Shown here: piece after piece, positions 21,938-29,206 of the stretch | Position numbering within the stretch: position 1 is the first letter of the stretch | How the letters are laid out: each line of letters opens with the position of its first letter | Source of the DNA: an uncultured Eubacterium sp. | GTDB lineage: Bacteria; Bacillota; Clostridia; Lachnospirales; Lachnospiraceae | Direction of reading: 5' to 3' | DNA length: 33,870 nt | Assembly: GCA_947385875.1 (NCBI GenBank) | Contig: CANDMV010000031.1 | Coordinates: 1 to 33,870, forward strand | Notes under the pieces: generated by a model | The model's database searches: none | Seen by the model: only the letters and a program-made list of their open reading frames with translations | Told to the model about the DNA's origin: nothing | Made by a program: the position numbers and the translations under genes

Positions 21938-22726
21938 ATGTTGTCAGCTGTCTTTTTTGGAATCTGTTTTTTTGCTTCGATTATCGGCGTGATCTGCGGA
22001 TTAGGGGGAGGGGTTATCATTAAGCCTGCGCTGGATGCATTTCATGTTATGGATGTGGCAACGATTAGTTTTCTGTCAGGGTGCACGGTTCTTTCTATGG
22101 CCGGTTATTCTGTGGCAAAAAGCAGGTTCAGAGGAAAATCTGGCATAGATCGAAAAATAGGGCTGCCGCTGGCGCTGGGGGCTGCTTTCGGAGGGCTTGC
22201 AGGCAAATGGCTGTTTTCTTGTCTTTTGGCATTAAGCGAGGACAAGAATAAGATTGGGGCAGTGCAGGCATCCTGTCTGCTGGCTGTTACAGCCGGGGCT
22301 CTGCTTTATACGGTTTTTAAGGAGAAGATTGTATCAAAAAGAGTGGAAAGTAGGACAGCCTGTGCATGGATCGGCTTCTTTTTGGGAGTTTTATCATCTT
22401 TTCTTGGGATTGGAGGAGGGCCGATCAATCTGGTTGTTTTATACTATTTCTTTTCCATGTCCACAAAGACGGCAGCTGAAAATTCATTATACATTATTTT
22501 CTTTTCACAGACTGCGAGCCTGCTGTCTTATATTGTGACGAGAAGTGTGCCGGATTTTGATATTCATATACTTATGATAATGATGATTGGAGGAATCTTA
22601 GGGGGTGTCTGTGGAAAAATATTGAATAAAAAGATTTCTGACAAAACAGTGGGCAGGCTATTTATAGCCTTCATGGGTGTAATCATATGTATTAATATTT
22701 ACAATATTATGATTTATCTGGAATAA
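21938..22726 (+). CDS. TauE/SafE (TSUP) family membrane exporter
   Basis: 262-aa integral membrane protein with seven or eight helices and the duplicated family signature: CGLGGGVIIKPAL in the first half and LGIGGGPINLVVL in the second. Members export sulfite, sulfonates, sulfoacetate or related organic anions. Start ATG 21938 follows GAGGAGG with 6-nt spacing; an in-frame ATG at 21902 would add 12 basic residues upstream of the RBS and is rejected. It is divergent from a LysR regulator and probably controlled by it. The transported compound cannot be told from sequence. Confidence 0.9.
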   Translation: MLSAVFFGICFFASIIGVICGLGGGVIIKPALDAFHVMDVATISFLSGCTVLSMAGYSVAKSRFRGKSGIDRKIGLPLALGAAFGGLAGKWLFSCLLALSEDKNKIGAVQASCLLAVTAGALLYTVFKEKIVSKRVESRTACAWIGFFLGVLSSFLGIGGGPINLVVLYYFFSMSTKTAAENSLYIIFFSQTASLLSYIVTRSVPDFDIHILMIMMIGGILGGVCGKILNKKISDKTVGRLFIAFMGVIICINIYNIMIYLE

Positions 22727-22942
22727 CTGTTATGTTTGGCCCAGTACCTTGTTCTTGGAGCAGGGCTTGACATTAGGCAGCGACAATCCCGGCGCGAATG
22801 CACATGTGCGATAAAGTAACAAAATAAATATGGCAGGCTGCCCGTTGTTCCTTACAAGACATTATTATATTGAGGAAAATACTCATTTATTGTGACGAAA
22901 TATCGGAAATATGCTGTCCAATATTTCATAACAATAAATACC
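22727..22942. other. Intergenic stretch with repeat trace
   Basis: No gene seen. GCACATGTGC (about 22800) is a perfect palindrome. AAAGTAACAAAATAA (22813-22827) matches the tail of the REP-like element at 21842, so this may be a worn copy. Confidence 0.4.
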
Positions 22943-23220
22943 TCATTTTTTATCATCTGCAAATGCAAACAAGTCCTCGACGGTCACATGAAATACTTTC
23001 GCAATATTCATAGACAGTTTAAGTGACGGATGATATCTGCCGTTTTCAAGATAAACGATTGTTTCCAGCCTGAAGAAATCAGTTCAGCCAGTTTCAGACC
23101 AGCTTTTCTCGATACTTCTTTATTTTTGCTTTCAGTATATCTTATAGTCCTCTCTTCCTGTTGTAGATAAGAATAGTTTGCTGTTGCTTTCTTAATAGAA
23201 TCTCGTGCGGTTACAAGCAT
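22943..23220 (-). pseudogene. Broken XRE-type (Cro/CI) helix-turn-helix regulator
   Basis: The 3' part reads on the minus strand as TIVYLENGRYHPSLKLSMNI followed by AKVFHVTVEDLFAFADDKK and a stop at 22943-22945, a clear recognition-helix and C-terminal half of a small XRE regulator. The upstream part, SKNKEVSRKAGLKLAELISSG, is in another frame and lacks residues of the usual first helix-turn-helix. At least one frameshift near 23075 and a small deletion are therefore inferred. The residues upstream of SKNKEV (from 23220) do not look like a normal start. No function is expected. Confidence 0.65.
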
Positions 23221-23343
23221 AACATATTCCTTGTATTTTGCCTAATAAAGATTTAAAACTATCTAAGATACAGAAATGAGAAGAGGAATTCCATTTTAAG
23301 CGAGTGTTGTTTAGAACATGAGCTGTAACGAAACGACTAATTC

Positions 23344-23372
23344 TTGACACAGTAGTAAAATTGTAATATTGT
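23344..23372 (+). promoter_or_regulatory. Promoter of the hybrid kinase gene
   Basis: Perfect TTGACA (23344-23349), 17-bp spacer, TATTGT (23367-23372). The inferred leader is long (about 190 nt) and shows no obvious riboswitch fold; 23221-23535 otherwise has no gene. Confidence 0.6.
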
Positions 23373-23565
23373 ATTTTTAGTATAAATTTTATGCGGAGTT
23401 CGCCATATGCACATGCGGTTATGACTTCTGACATATGATCTGCGGAAAGAACCATGCGTACATGCACCATGCTTTGCACAGCAGCAATGACATCCGGTTA
23501 TTGACTGTGGGATGAAAGAAAAGCCGTAAGAAGTTATGAAAGCTGCAGAAGGGCGGAAAGGTAAT

Positions 23566-26412
23566 ATGTTAAATTTTGTCATTTTATTGGAATTTTTTGG
23601 AATATGCCTGATTCTCATTGCATTATTTCTTTTGCTGAACGGGGAGGGAGCCAAGGAACAGAAGCTTTTGATTATCATTATGTGCGGTTCGCTGGTACAG
23701 AATGCAGGCTATTTATTGGAGCTGACTGCGCCTACAGTGGAGGCTGCCATGACGGCAGTGATTATAGAAAATGTAGGTTCTGCTTTTGTGCCGCTTTGTT
23801 ATTGCTGGTTCCTTTATATCTACTGCTACATTGCCCCGCCGGTCAAGCTTTTACGGACGCTTGCAATCGTCAGTTCTTTTATTCTGCCCACAGTATTATT
23901 TAACTGGAACGGACTTTTTTATAAAGAGGTTCAGTGGCTGGCGGATGCAAATGGATTTTATCATATCAGCATCACTTATGGCCCGCTGTATGTGCTTTTT
24001 ATGTTCAGCCGCATTATTATTCCATATATTCTTTGTATCAGCATACTGGTGAGAGCGATTCGTGAACGTTCGGATCATAAGATCAGCCGGCAGTATTGGG
24101 TGATTCTTGGCATTTCCGCATTTCCTGTCATTATGCTGATGGCTTATGTCTTTAAATTAGTAGAAGTATTTGATTTTACGCCGGTGACGCTGGCTATATC
24201 TATGTCAATGGTAGTCATTGTGGTCTGGAGCCGGCGCAATTATGATTTTCGGCATCTGGCAGCGGCAAAAGTATTGGAGAGTCTGAGTGATGGCGTAATT
24301 ACGCTGGATGACCATGACCGGCTGGTCAGCTATAACACAGCGGCGGCTGATATTTTTACCCGTCTGCCTGCTCATAAGCTGGGTGAGAATATCCGGGTAG
24401 TGGAGGATTTTCAAGAAGAAATGCTTAATGAGGATGTTCCGCAGAGTTTTACGATCAATGAACGGCATTATGAAAGCCACAGTAAGCATATTGTAGATGA
24501 AAACGGCAGGATACAAGGCAGCGTTATTTTGATTCTGGATATGACCGATGTAGAGGCATATATCAATGAGATAAAGAGAGTGAGGCGTCAGGCAGAGAAA
24601 GCAAGCATTGCCAAAAGCGAATTTCTTGCGAATATGTCCCATGAAATACGTACGCCGATGAATGCGATCATTGGTTTGAACGATATTATTATGGAGGAAT
24701 GCCAGGACACCGAGATTTATGCCCATGCTAAGGATGTGCAGTCTGCGGCCAAAAATCTGCTTGCTATAATCAATGATATTTTGGATCTGTCTAAGGTAGA
24801 AGCAGGGAAAATGGAGCTGGTATATGTAGATTACTACATAAAAGCAATGGCCGGTGAAGTAATAGCAATGATGGATATGGCGGCATCCCAGAGGGGGCTG
24901 GTTCTAAAGTACGAATGCGATGAAACGATTCCGTGCCGTTACAGCGGTGATGATGGCAGGATTAAACAGATCCTGATTAATATTTTAAATAATGCCATTA
25001 AATTTACAGAAAAGGGGTATGTACGTACATATATAACCGGAAAACCGGGGAAAGATGCAGATGAAGAGCTGCTTATTTTTCATGTAGAGGATACTGGCTG
25101 CGGCATCCGGGAAGAAGATCTTGGCAAGATCTTCGAGGATTTTCGGCAGGTGGATTCGAAACGGAACCGGAGCGCGGAAGGAACAGGGCTTGGGCTTGCA
25201 ATCGTGAAGCATCTTGTGGAGCTGATGGAGGGCACGATCGAGGTGGAAAGCACCTATGGGAAAGGAACGACTGTTACGATCACGATTCCACAGAAGATTG
25301 TAGACAGATGTCCGGTTTCTGAGATGCCGGAAATTCAACAGAAAGAACAGAAAATTACGGACAGCTTTACTGCACCCGGTGTCAAAGTGCTCATTGTTGA
25401 TGATAATGTAATTAACCGTAAGGTAGCAAGAGGTTTTCTGAAAAATTATGCTTTTGATCTGACTGAGGCAGAAAGCGGGCCGGAAGCTGTCGAGCTGGTG
25501 CGTAATACACGTTATGATATTATTTTTATGGATCATATGATGCCGGGTATGGACGGCATTGAGGCGGCGGAGATTATACGCAGGGACTGCGGAGAAAATG
25601 GGGCTGCTCCTGTTATGGTCGCTTTGACTGCGAACACTATGGAAGGTATGCGGGAACATTTTCTGGAGTGCGGTTTTCAGGATTTTATATCCAAGCCTCT
25701 GGACAGAAAAGAGATGAATCAGCTTTTACTGCGCTGGGTGCCGGAAAAGTATAGGCAGATGGAGGAAAAAGAAGATGAATCCAGACCGCTTAATCCGGCG
25801 GATTTTAAGATCGATGGGGTGGATATGGACTCGGCAGTGAAGTATTATTCCGGCGATGAAGCAGGCTTTGTCGATCTGCTGGAGCTTTACTGTATGGATG
25901 GGAAACGTAAGATCGGGCTTTTGCGCCAGCTTGTGCAGTCAGATCTTTTACATTATCAGATCGAAGTGCATGGCCTTAAAAGCGCATCAGCGAATATCGG
26001 AGCTATGGATGTATCCGAAATGGCGCGGGCGCAGGAGAATGCCGCTGCGCAGGGGGACAAGGATTTTATCACCGGGCAGTTTCCAGCGCTGATCGCAGAG
26101 TATGAGACGCTTCTGGCGAATATCGGACAGTTTCTTAAACAGCGCAGACAGGAAGAAGACAGGAAAGAAAAACTTCCCCGTCTGTCGATTCAGGAGCTGA
26201 GAGACCAGACAGCGAGAGCGCTGGAAGATTTAAAGCATTTCCGCTCTCAGGAGTGTGCGCAGGGTGTGGAGACAATGCTGCTTCATGAGCTGCCGGAGGA
26301 CACGGAGGAGAGGCTTTTGCATATACAGGAACAGCTGAGGCTGTATGAGGATGATAATGCGGAGGAGTTGTTGAGTGAGCTTTTGCGCATACTGGAAAAG
26401 GAGGAAGAATAG
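23566..26412 (+). CDS. Hybrid sensor kinase: 7TM, PAS, HisKA, HATPase, REC, HPt
   Basis: 948-aa phosphorelay kinase. Residues 1-220 hold seven membrane helices of the histidine-kinase 7TM type. A PAS domain follows (about 235-330, with ESLSDGVITLDDHDRLVSYN). HisKA has FLANMSHEIRTPMNAIIG (His about 359), and HATPase has NILNNAIKFT, EDTGCGI and GTGLGLAIVKH. The receiver domain (about 603-725) has LIVDDN, Asp in IIFMDHMMPGMDG and Lys in FISKPL, and the C-terminal HPt has HGLKSASANIG (His about 801). RBS GAAAGG precedes ATG 23566; an ATG ten codons upstream would add a charged prefix. All relay residues are present. The gene is followed directly by a stand-alone receiver, the probable final acceptor. 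Confidence 0.93.
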   Translation: MLNFVILLEFFGICLILIALFLLLNGEGAKEQKLLIIIMCGSLVQNAGYLLELTAPTVEAAMTAVIIENVGSAFVPLCYCWFLYIYCYIAPPVKLLRTLAIVSSFILPTVLFNWNGLFYKEVQWLADANGFYHISITYGPLYVLFMFSRIIIPYILCISILVRAIRERSDHKISRQYWVILGISAFPVIMLMAYVFKLVEVFDFTPVTLAISMSMVVIVVWSRRNYDFRHLAAAKVLESLSDGVITLDDHDRLVSYNTAAADIFTRLPAHKLGENIRVVEDFQEEMLNEDVPQSFTINERHYESHSKHIVDENGRIQGSVILILDMTDVEAYINEIKRVRRQAEKASIAKSEFLANMSHEIRTPMNAIIGLNDIIMEECQDTEIYAHAKDVQSAAKNLLAIINDILDLSKVEAGKMELVYVDYYIKAMAGEVIAMMDMAASQRGLVLKYECDETIPCRYSGDDGRIKQILINILNNAIKFTEKGYVRTYITGKPGKDADEELLIFHVEDTGCGIREEDLGKIFEDFRQVDSKRNRSAEGTGLGLAIVKHLVELMEGTIEVESTYGKGTTVTITIPQKIVDRCPVSEMPEIQQKEQKITDSFTAPGVKVLIVDDNVINRKVARGFLKNYAFDLTEAESGPEAVELVRNTRYDIIFMDHMMPGMDGIEAAEIIRRDCGENGAAPVMVALTANTMEGMREHFLECGFQDFISKPLDRKEMNQLLLRWVPEKYRQMEEKEDESRPLNPADFKIDGVDMDSAVKYYSGDEAGFVDLLELYCMDGKRKIGLLRQLVQSDLLHYQIEVHGLKSASANIGAMDVSEMARAQENAAAQGDKDFITGQFPALIAEYETLLANIGQFLKQRRQEEDRKEKLPRLSIQELRDQTARALEDLKHFRSQECAQGVETMLLHELPEDTEERLLHIQEQLRLYEDDNAEELLSELLRILEKEEE

Positions 26413-26817
26413 ATGAGCCAAATAGAGGGCAGAGGTTCAAAAAAACGCATTTTAGCGGTGGACGATACTGCGATTATCCTGACAAGAATATCAAATACTC
26501 TGCGGGATGATTATGAAGTCATTACTGTGAATTCAGGAATACGGGCTTTGAAATATCTGGACCAGGAGATACCGGACCTGATTCTGCTGGATATTCAGAT
26601 GGTGCCGAAGGATGGTATTGAGACACTGAAGATTATACGCGCAGTGAAAAGGTGGGAAGATATACCGGTGATTATGCTTACCGGTGTAGAGGATAAAGAT
26701 ATTGTTCTAGAGAGTGCGAAACTGGGAATTCGTGATTATATCTTAAAGCCTTTTAGTTCGGATGATCTTCTTGACAGAATCCGCCGGGTTTTTGAACAGG
26801 AAGAGCAACGTGTATAG
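26413..26817 (+). CDS. Stand-alone receiver-domain response regulator
   Basis: 134-aa protein made of one REC domain and no output domain: ILAVDDT acidic pocket, phospho-acceptor Asp60 in LILLDIQM, Thr in IMLTG and Lys in YILKPF. The ATG abuts the hybrid kinase stop and its RBS lies inside the kinase 3' end, so the two are translationally coupled. It probably takes phosphate from the kinase HPt domain and acts by protein contact, as CheY- or Spo0F-like proteins do. The partner is not in the window. Confidence 0.92.
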   Translation: MSQIEGRGSKKRILAVDDTAIILTRISNTLRDDYEVITVNSGIRALKYLDQEIPDLILLDIQMVPKDGIETLKIIRAVKRWEDIPVIMLTGVEDKDIVLESAKLGIRDYILKPFSSDDLLDRIRRVFEQEEQRV

Positions 26818-26932
26818 AATCATGAAAATAGTGGGAGATAAGAGAGGGCATTTCATGGTCTCGGAGGAATGCTGCGGTTAGAGTAAAAAATGATTGTCCA
26901 TACCCTTTTGCAGGAGACAGCTGCATAAATGC

Positions 26933-26967
26933 AACCCGTTGATATTTTGTGGTATTAGCGGGTTTTT
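26933..26967 (+). terminator. Intrinsic terminator after the phosphorelay operon
   Basis: AACCCG (26933-26938) pairs with CGGGTT (26959-26964), extended by TGATA/TATTA, and is followed by a T run to 26967. Confidence 0.75.
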
Positions 26968-27024
26968 GTAGTTTGCTTATAACATAGAGGATTGTAGAAA
27001 GTTGAAATGTAACACAACTGTAAC

Positions 27025-27183
27025 GTTGCTTTCACACCTCAGCCAGAAAGCGGCTGCGGTGCAAAAAGTAACGGCATCCGGCCCATTGGAAGTTCGCCCT
27101 TGGCGAAGGGCCGGATGCTTGGCAAGCCGCATTCTTTGGCTCTGACCAGACAGCGGGTGTCTGGTCAGGGTGTGAAAAGTAAC
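27025..27183. repeat. Composite REP-like palindromic element
   Basis: Three hairpins in series. First, GTTGCTTTCACACC (27025-27038) with GGTGCAAAAAGTAAC (27058-27072), enclosing AGCC/GGCT. Second, GCATCCGGCCC (27074-27084) with GGGCCGGATGC (27108-27118), extended by TTCGCC/GGCGAA after an 8-nt bulge. Third, CTGACCAGACA (27142-27152) with TGTCTGGTCAG (27158-27168), followed by GGTGTGAAAAGTAAC (27169-27183). The ends match the element at 21798-21846. It has no coding potential. It occupies most of the 539-bp gap after the receiver gene. Confidence 0.7.
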
Positions 27184-27220
27184 ACTGTAACTGCTTTATC
27201 TCAAAATCTGTATTCAATGG

Positions 27221-27250
27221 TTGTATCTGGTGCCGACAGCGTGATATAAT
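27221..27250 (+). promoter_or_regulatory. Promoter of the 27357 gene
   Basis: TTGTAT (27221-27226), 18-bp spacer, and extended -10 TGATATAAT (27242-27250) with a consensus TATAAT. Confidence 0.6.
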
Positions 27251-27285
27251 AAATTATTATATAAATGGCGAGATGTATGGAATCG

Positions 27286-27322
27286 TACAGCATATCCTCA
27301 CTGTTATTGCTGATGTGCTGTA
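27286..27322 (+). other. Leader hairpin before the 27357 gene
   Basis: TACAGCATATC (27286-27296) pairs with GATGTGCTGTA (27312-27322), 10 of 11 positions plus one G-U. It lies in the short leader just upstream of the GGAGG (27345-27349). No T tract follows. Confidence 0.45.
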
Positions 27323-27356
27323 TAATATATGTATTTATTAATATGGAGGTATTTTT

Positions 27357-28115
27357 ATGATTAGGCGCGTATACCAAAGAAGGCTGCATCCGCTGCCATA
27401 TAGTCTGCATGATTCCCGTATCTGCGGCATAGAACTAAAAGAAGACCGGCTTCTGCTTAAATTCGAGTATGGTTTTATAAAAATTGGTGATACAGCGAAG
27501 CAGACAGAAGGAGATGTAGAAATTACAGGGATAGACCTTGATTCCAGCAGTGTCTATCTAATGGAGTATACGGATGTTCTTTGCGGAAACAAGGGGCATT
27601 TTAAGGGCGAAAAGGTATCTTTGGAAAAGTTCATCTGCCGGAAAGAAATCCATATGGATGTTATGGATGAAGCATATGGAGATAATCAGGTCAAGCTGTC
27701 CGGCTATCTAAATATAGGGGATATCTATTTGGAATGCATGATTGAGATTTATTATTTAGGTGATTTCTGGTATCGGATAGAAGAAAAAAATTCTGCAATG
27801 GCAGAGTTGATTTTAAGCGCTGACGGGGACTTGAGTCTTTATTCAGTTCCTGAGGTTGTAGTAAAAAATATCGAGATGTTCAGTATGGAGTTCGACAGGT
27901 GGATGCGCAGCAGTCCTTATGGAGAAAGATATCGTGAGGAGTTTGTAGAAAATGGCATGGCTGATATGTGTGTACAGTATGATGAAACTGATTTTATTGA
28001 ATATCTGAACCGCTATGCATTTCCAGATCAGCCGTCCGCGCTTCTGGAATGGGTCTGCCGATATGATGATGAAATCCCGAAAAAGTATGAAGGAATTCCA
28101 TGGAAGAACTTTTAA
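27357..28115 (+). CDS. Uncharacterised 252-aa soluble protein
   Basis: I do not recognise a named family. No signal peptide or membrane helix. It opens with LPYSLHDSRICGIELKEDRLLLKFEYGF, a pattern seen in small beta-rich proteins that resemble immunity or DUF-type domains, and continues with alternating acidic beta strands (about residues 20-150). A more helical C terminus (SMEFDRWMRSSPYGERYREEFVENG, then FIEYLNRYAFPDQ and GIPWKNF) may be a second domain. RBS GGAGG is 7 nt before the ATG and a good promoter lies upstream. It precedes the Nif3-like gene by 59 bp, so co-transcription is likely. Base composition matches the neighbours. Confidence 0.75.
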   Translation: MIRRVYQRRLHPLPYSLHDSRICGIELKEDRLLLKFEYGFIKIGDTAKQTEGDVEITGIDLDSSSVYLMEYTDVLCGNKGHFKGEKVSLEKFICRKEIHMDVMDEAYGDNQVKLSGYLNIGDIYLECMIEIYYLGDFWYRIEEKNSAMAELILSADGDLSLYSVPEVVVKNIEMFSMEFDRWMRSSPYGERYREEFVENGMADMCVQYDETDFIEYLNRYAFPDQPSALLEWVCRYDDEIPKKYEGIPWKNF

Positions 28116-28174
28116 GGCAGAAAAAGGAAAAACAAATGAAAGTTGATAAAGTCAAATAGATAGGAGATGAGGAT

Positions 28175-28957
28175 TTGAAATGTGCAGAGGTTATTAATAT
28201 TCTTCAGGAACAGGCAGCAGAATCTTATGCATGTGACTGGGATAATGTGGGGCTGTTAGTGGGAAGCCGGGAGAAAGAGATAAAAAAGATATATATCGCA
28301 CTAGATGCGTCTGATGAAGCGGTTCAGGAAGCCGTATCTATAGGAGCAGATCTGCTGCTGACACATCATCCGCTGATTTTTCGGGGTATGAAGCGGATTA
28401 CAGACGATGATTTTATCGGACGCAGAGTGATTGCTATGATACGGGCGGATCTGTCCTATTATGCTATGCATACGAATTTTGATGTCATGGGAATGGCAGA
28501 TCTGGCGGCTGAATATCTGAAATTAAATGATTGTGTGCCTTTGGAGGTTACCTGTGTGGAGGATGGAGCTGCGCAGGGAATCGGGAGAACAGGGAATCTG
28601 TTGGAGACTATGAAGCTGTCAGAATGCTGTCAGATGGTAAAAGAAGCATTTGAATTGGCAGGTGTTGCTGTGTTTGGTAATCTGGATATGTCTGTAAAGC
28701 GTGTAGCAGTGTGTCCAGGAGCGGGCAAGAGTGATGTGCAAAGAGCTCTGGAAGCAGGGGCAGATGTATATATTACCGGAGATATAGATCATCACACGGG
28801 TATTGATGCTGTTTCATGCGGTATGGCGGTAATAGATGCAGGGCATTATGGGATAGAGCATATATTCATACAGTATATGAAACAATTTATCAATGAGAGA
28901 ATGCCGAATATCAGCGTGGAAGTGCAGAAGAGGTCAGACCCATTTCAAATCGTATAG
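28175..28957 (+). CDS. Nif3-like (DUF34) dinuclear metal-centre protein
   Basis: 260-aa member of the widespread YbgI/YqfO/NIF3 family, hexameric or ring-shaped proteins with a two-metal site. A role as a GTP cyclohydrolase I-type 2 or metal-handling protein has been proposed, but the function is unsettled. Metal-site motifs are complete: WDNVGLLVG, LLTHHPLIFRG, and C-terminal DIDHHTG...DAGHYGIEHIF. This is the short form lacking the inserted CutA1-like domain of longer Bacillus homologues. Start is TTG 28175 with AGGAG 8 nt upstream; the nearby ATG at 28167 is out of frame. Confidence 0.92.
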   Translation: MKCAEVINILQEQAAESYACDWDNVGLLVGSREKEIKKIYIALDASDEAVQEAVSIGADLLLTHHPLIFRGMKRITDDDFIGRRVIAMIRADLSYYAMHTNFDVMGMADLAAEYLKLNDCVPLEVTCVEDGAAQGIGRTGNLLETMKLSECCQMVKEAFELAGVAVFGNLDMSVKRVAVCPGAGKSDVQRALEAGADVYITGDIDHHTGIDAVSCGMAVIDAGHYGIEHIFIQYMKQFINERMPNISVEVQKRSDPFQIV

Positions 28958-28978
28958 AAACTGGAGGAAACAGAGTAT

Positions 28979-29187
28979 GTCTGTAAGAAACTGTCAGAAG
29001 CCTATAAACATACGGGAAATGGCAGTAACATATTGAGCCGGAGAGTGTGTCTGTAAGAAACTGTCAGAAGAGTAAAATAATGCAGGCAGTGATTTAAAGG
29101 GGAAGCTATCTGAAACAAAAAAGATAGAAGAACAAAATAATGTAATCAGTGATTTAAAAATATAAATAATATAAGAAGTGATTTAAA
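28979..29187 (+). repeat. Repeat-rich spacer before the nucleoside kinase
   Basis: GTCTGTAAGAAACTGTCAGA plus AG occurs identically at 28979-29000 and 29049-29070 (70-bp period). A second degenerate motif, AAATAATgnannCAGTGATTTAAA, recurs near 29074, 29134 and 29164, ending in AGTGATTTAAA each time. The 29000s spacer has no clear gene. The repeats come close to the GGGGTGAT ribosome site of the next gene. Confidence 0.65.
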
Positions 29188-29206
29188 TGAAAAGCGGGGT
29201 GATGAA

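Noticed and set aside
26818..27356. Riboswitch or small RNA gene in the hairpin-rich gap
   Set aside because: No known riboswitch core was recognised; the hairpins are better explained as repeat-element palindromes, though a transcript cannot be excluded.
28979..29206. Short peptide genes in the repeat spacer
   Set aside because: Frames are broken by frequent stops and the repeat periods are not multiples of three.
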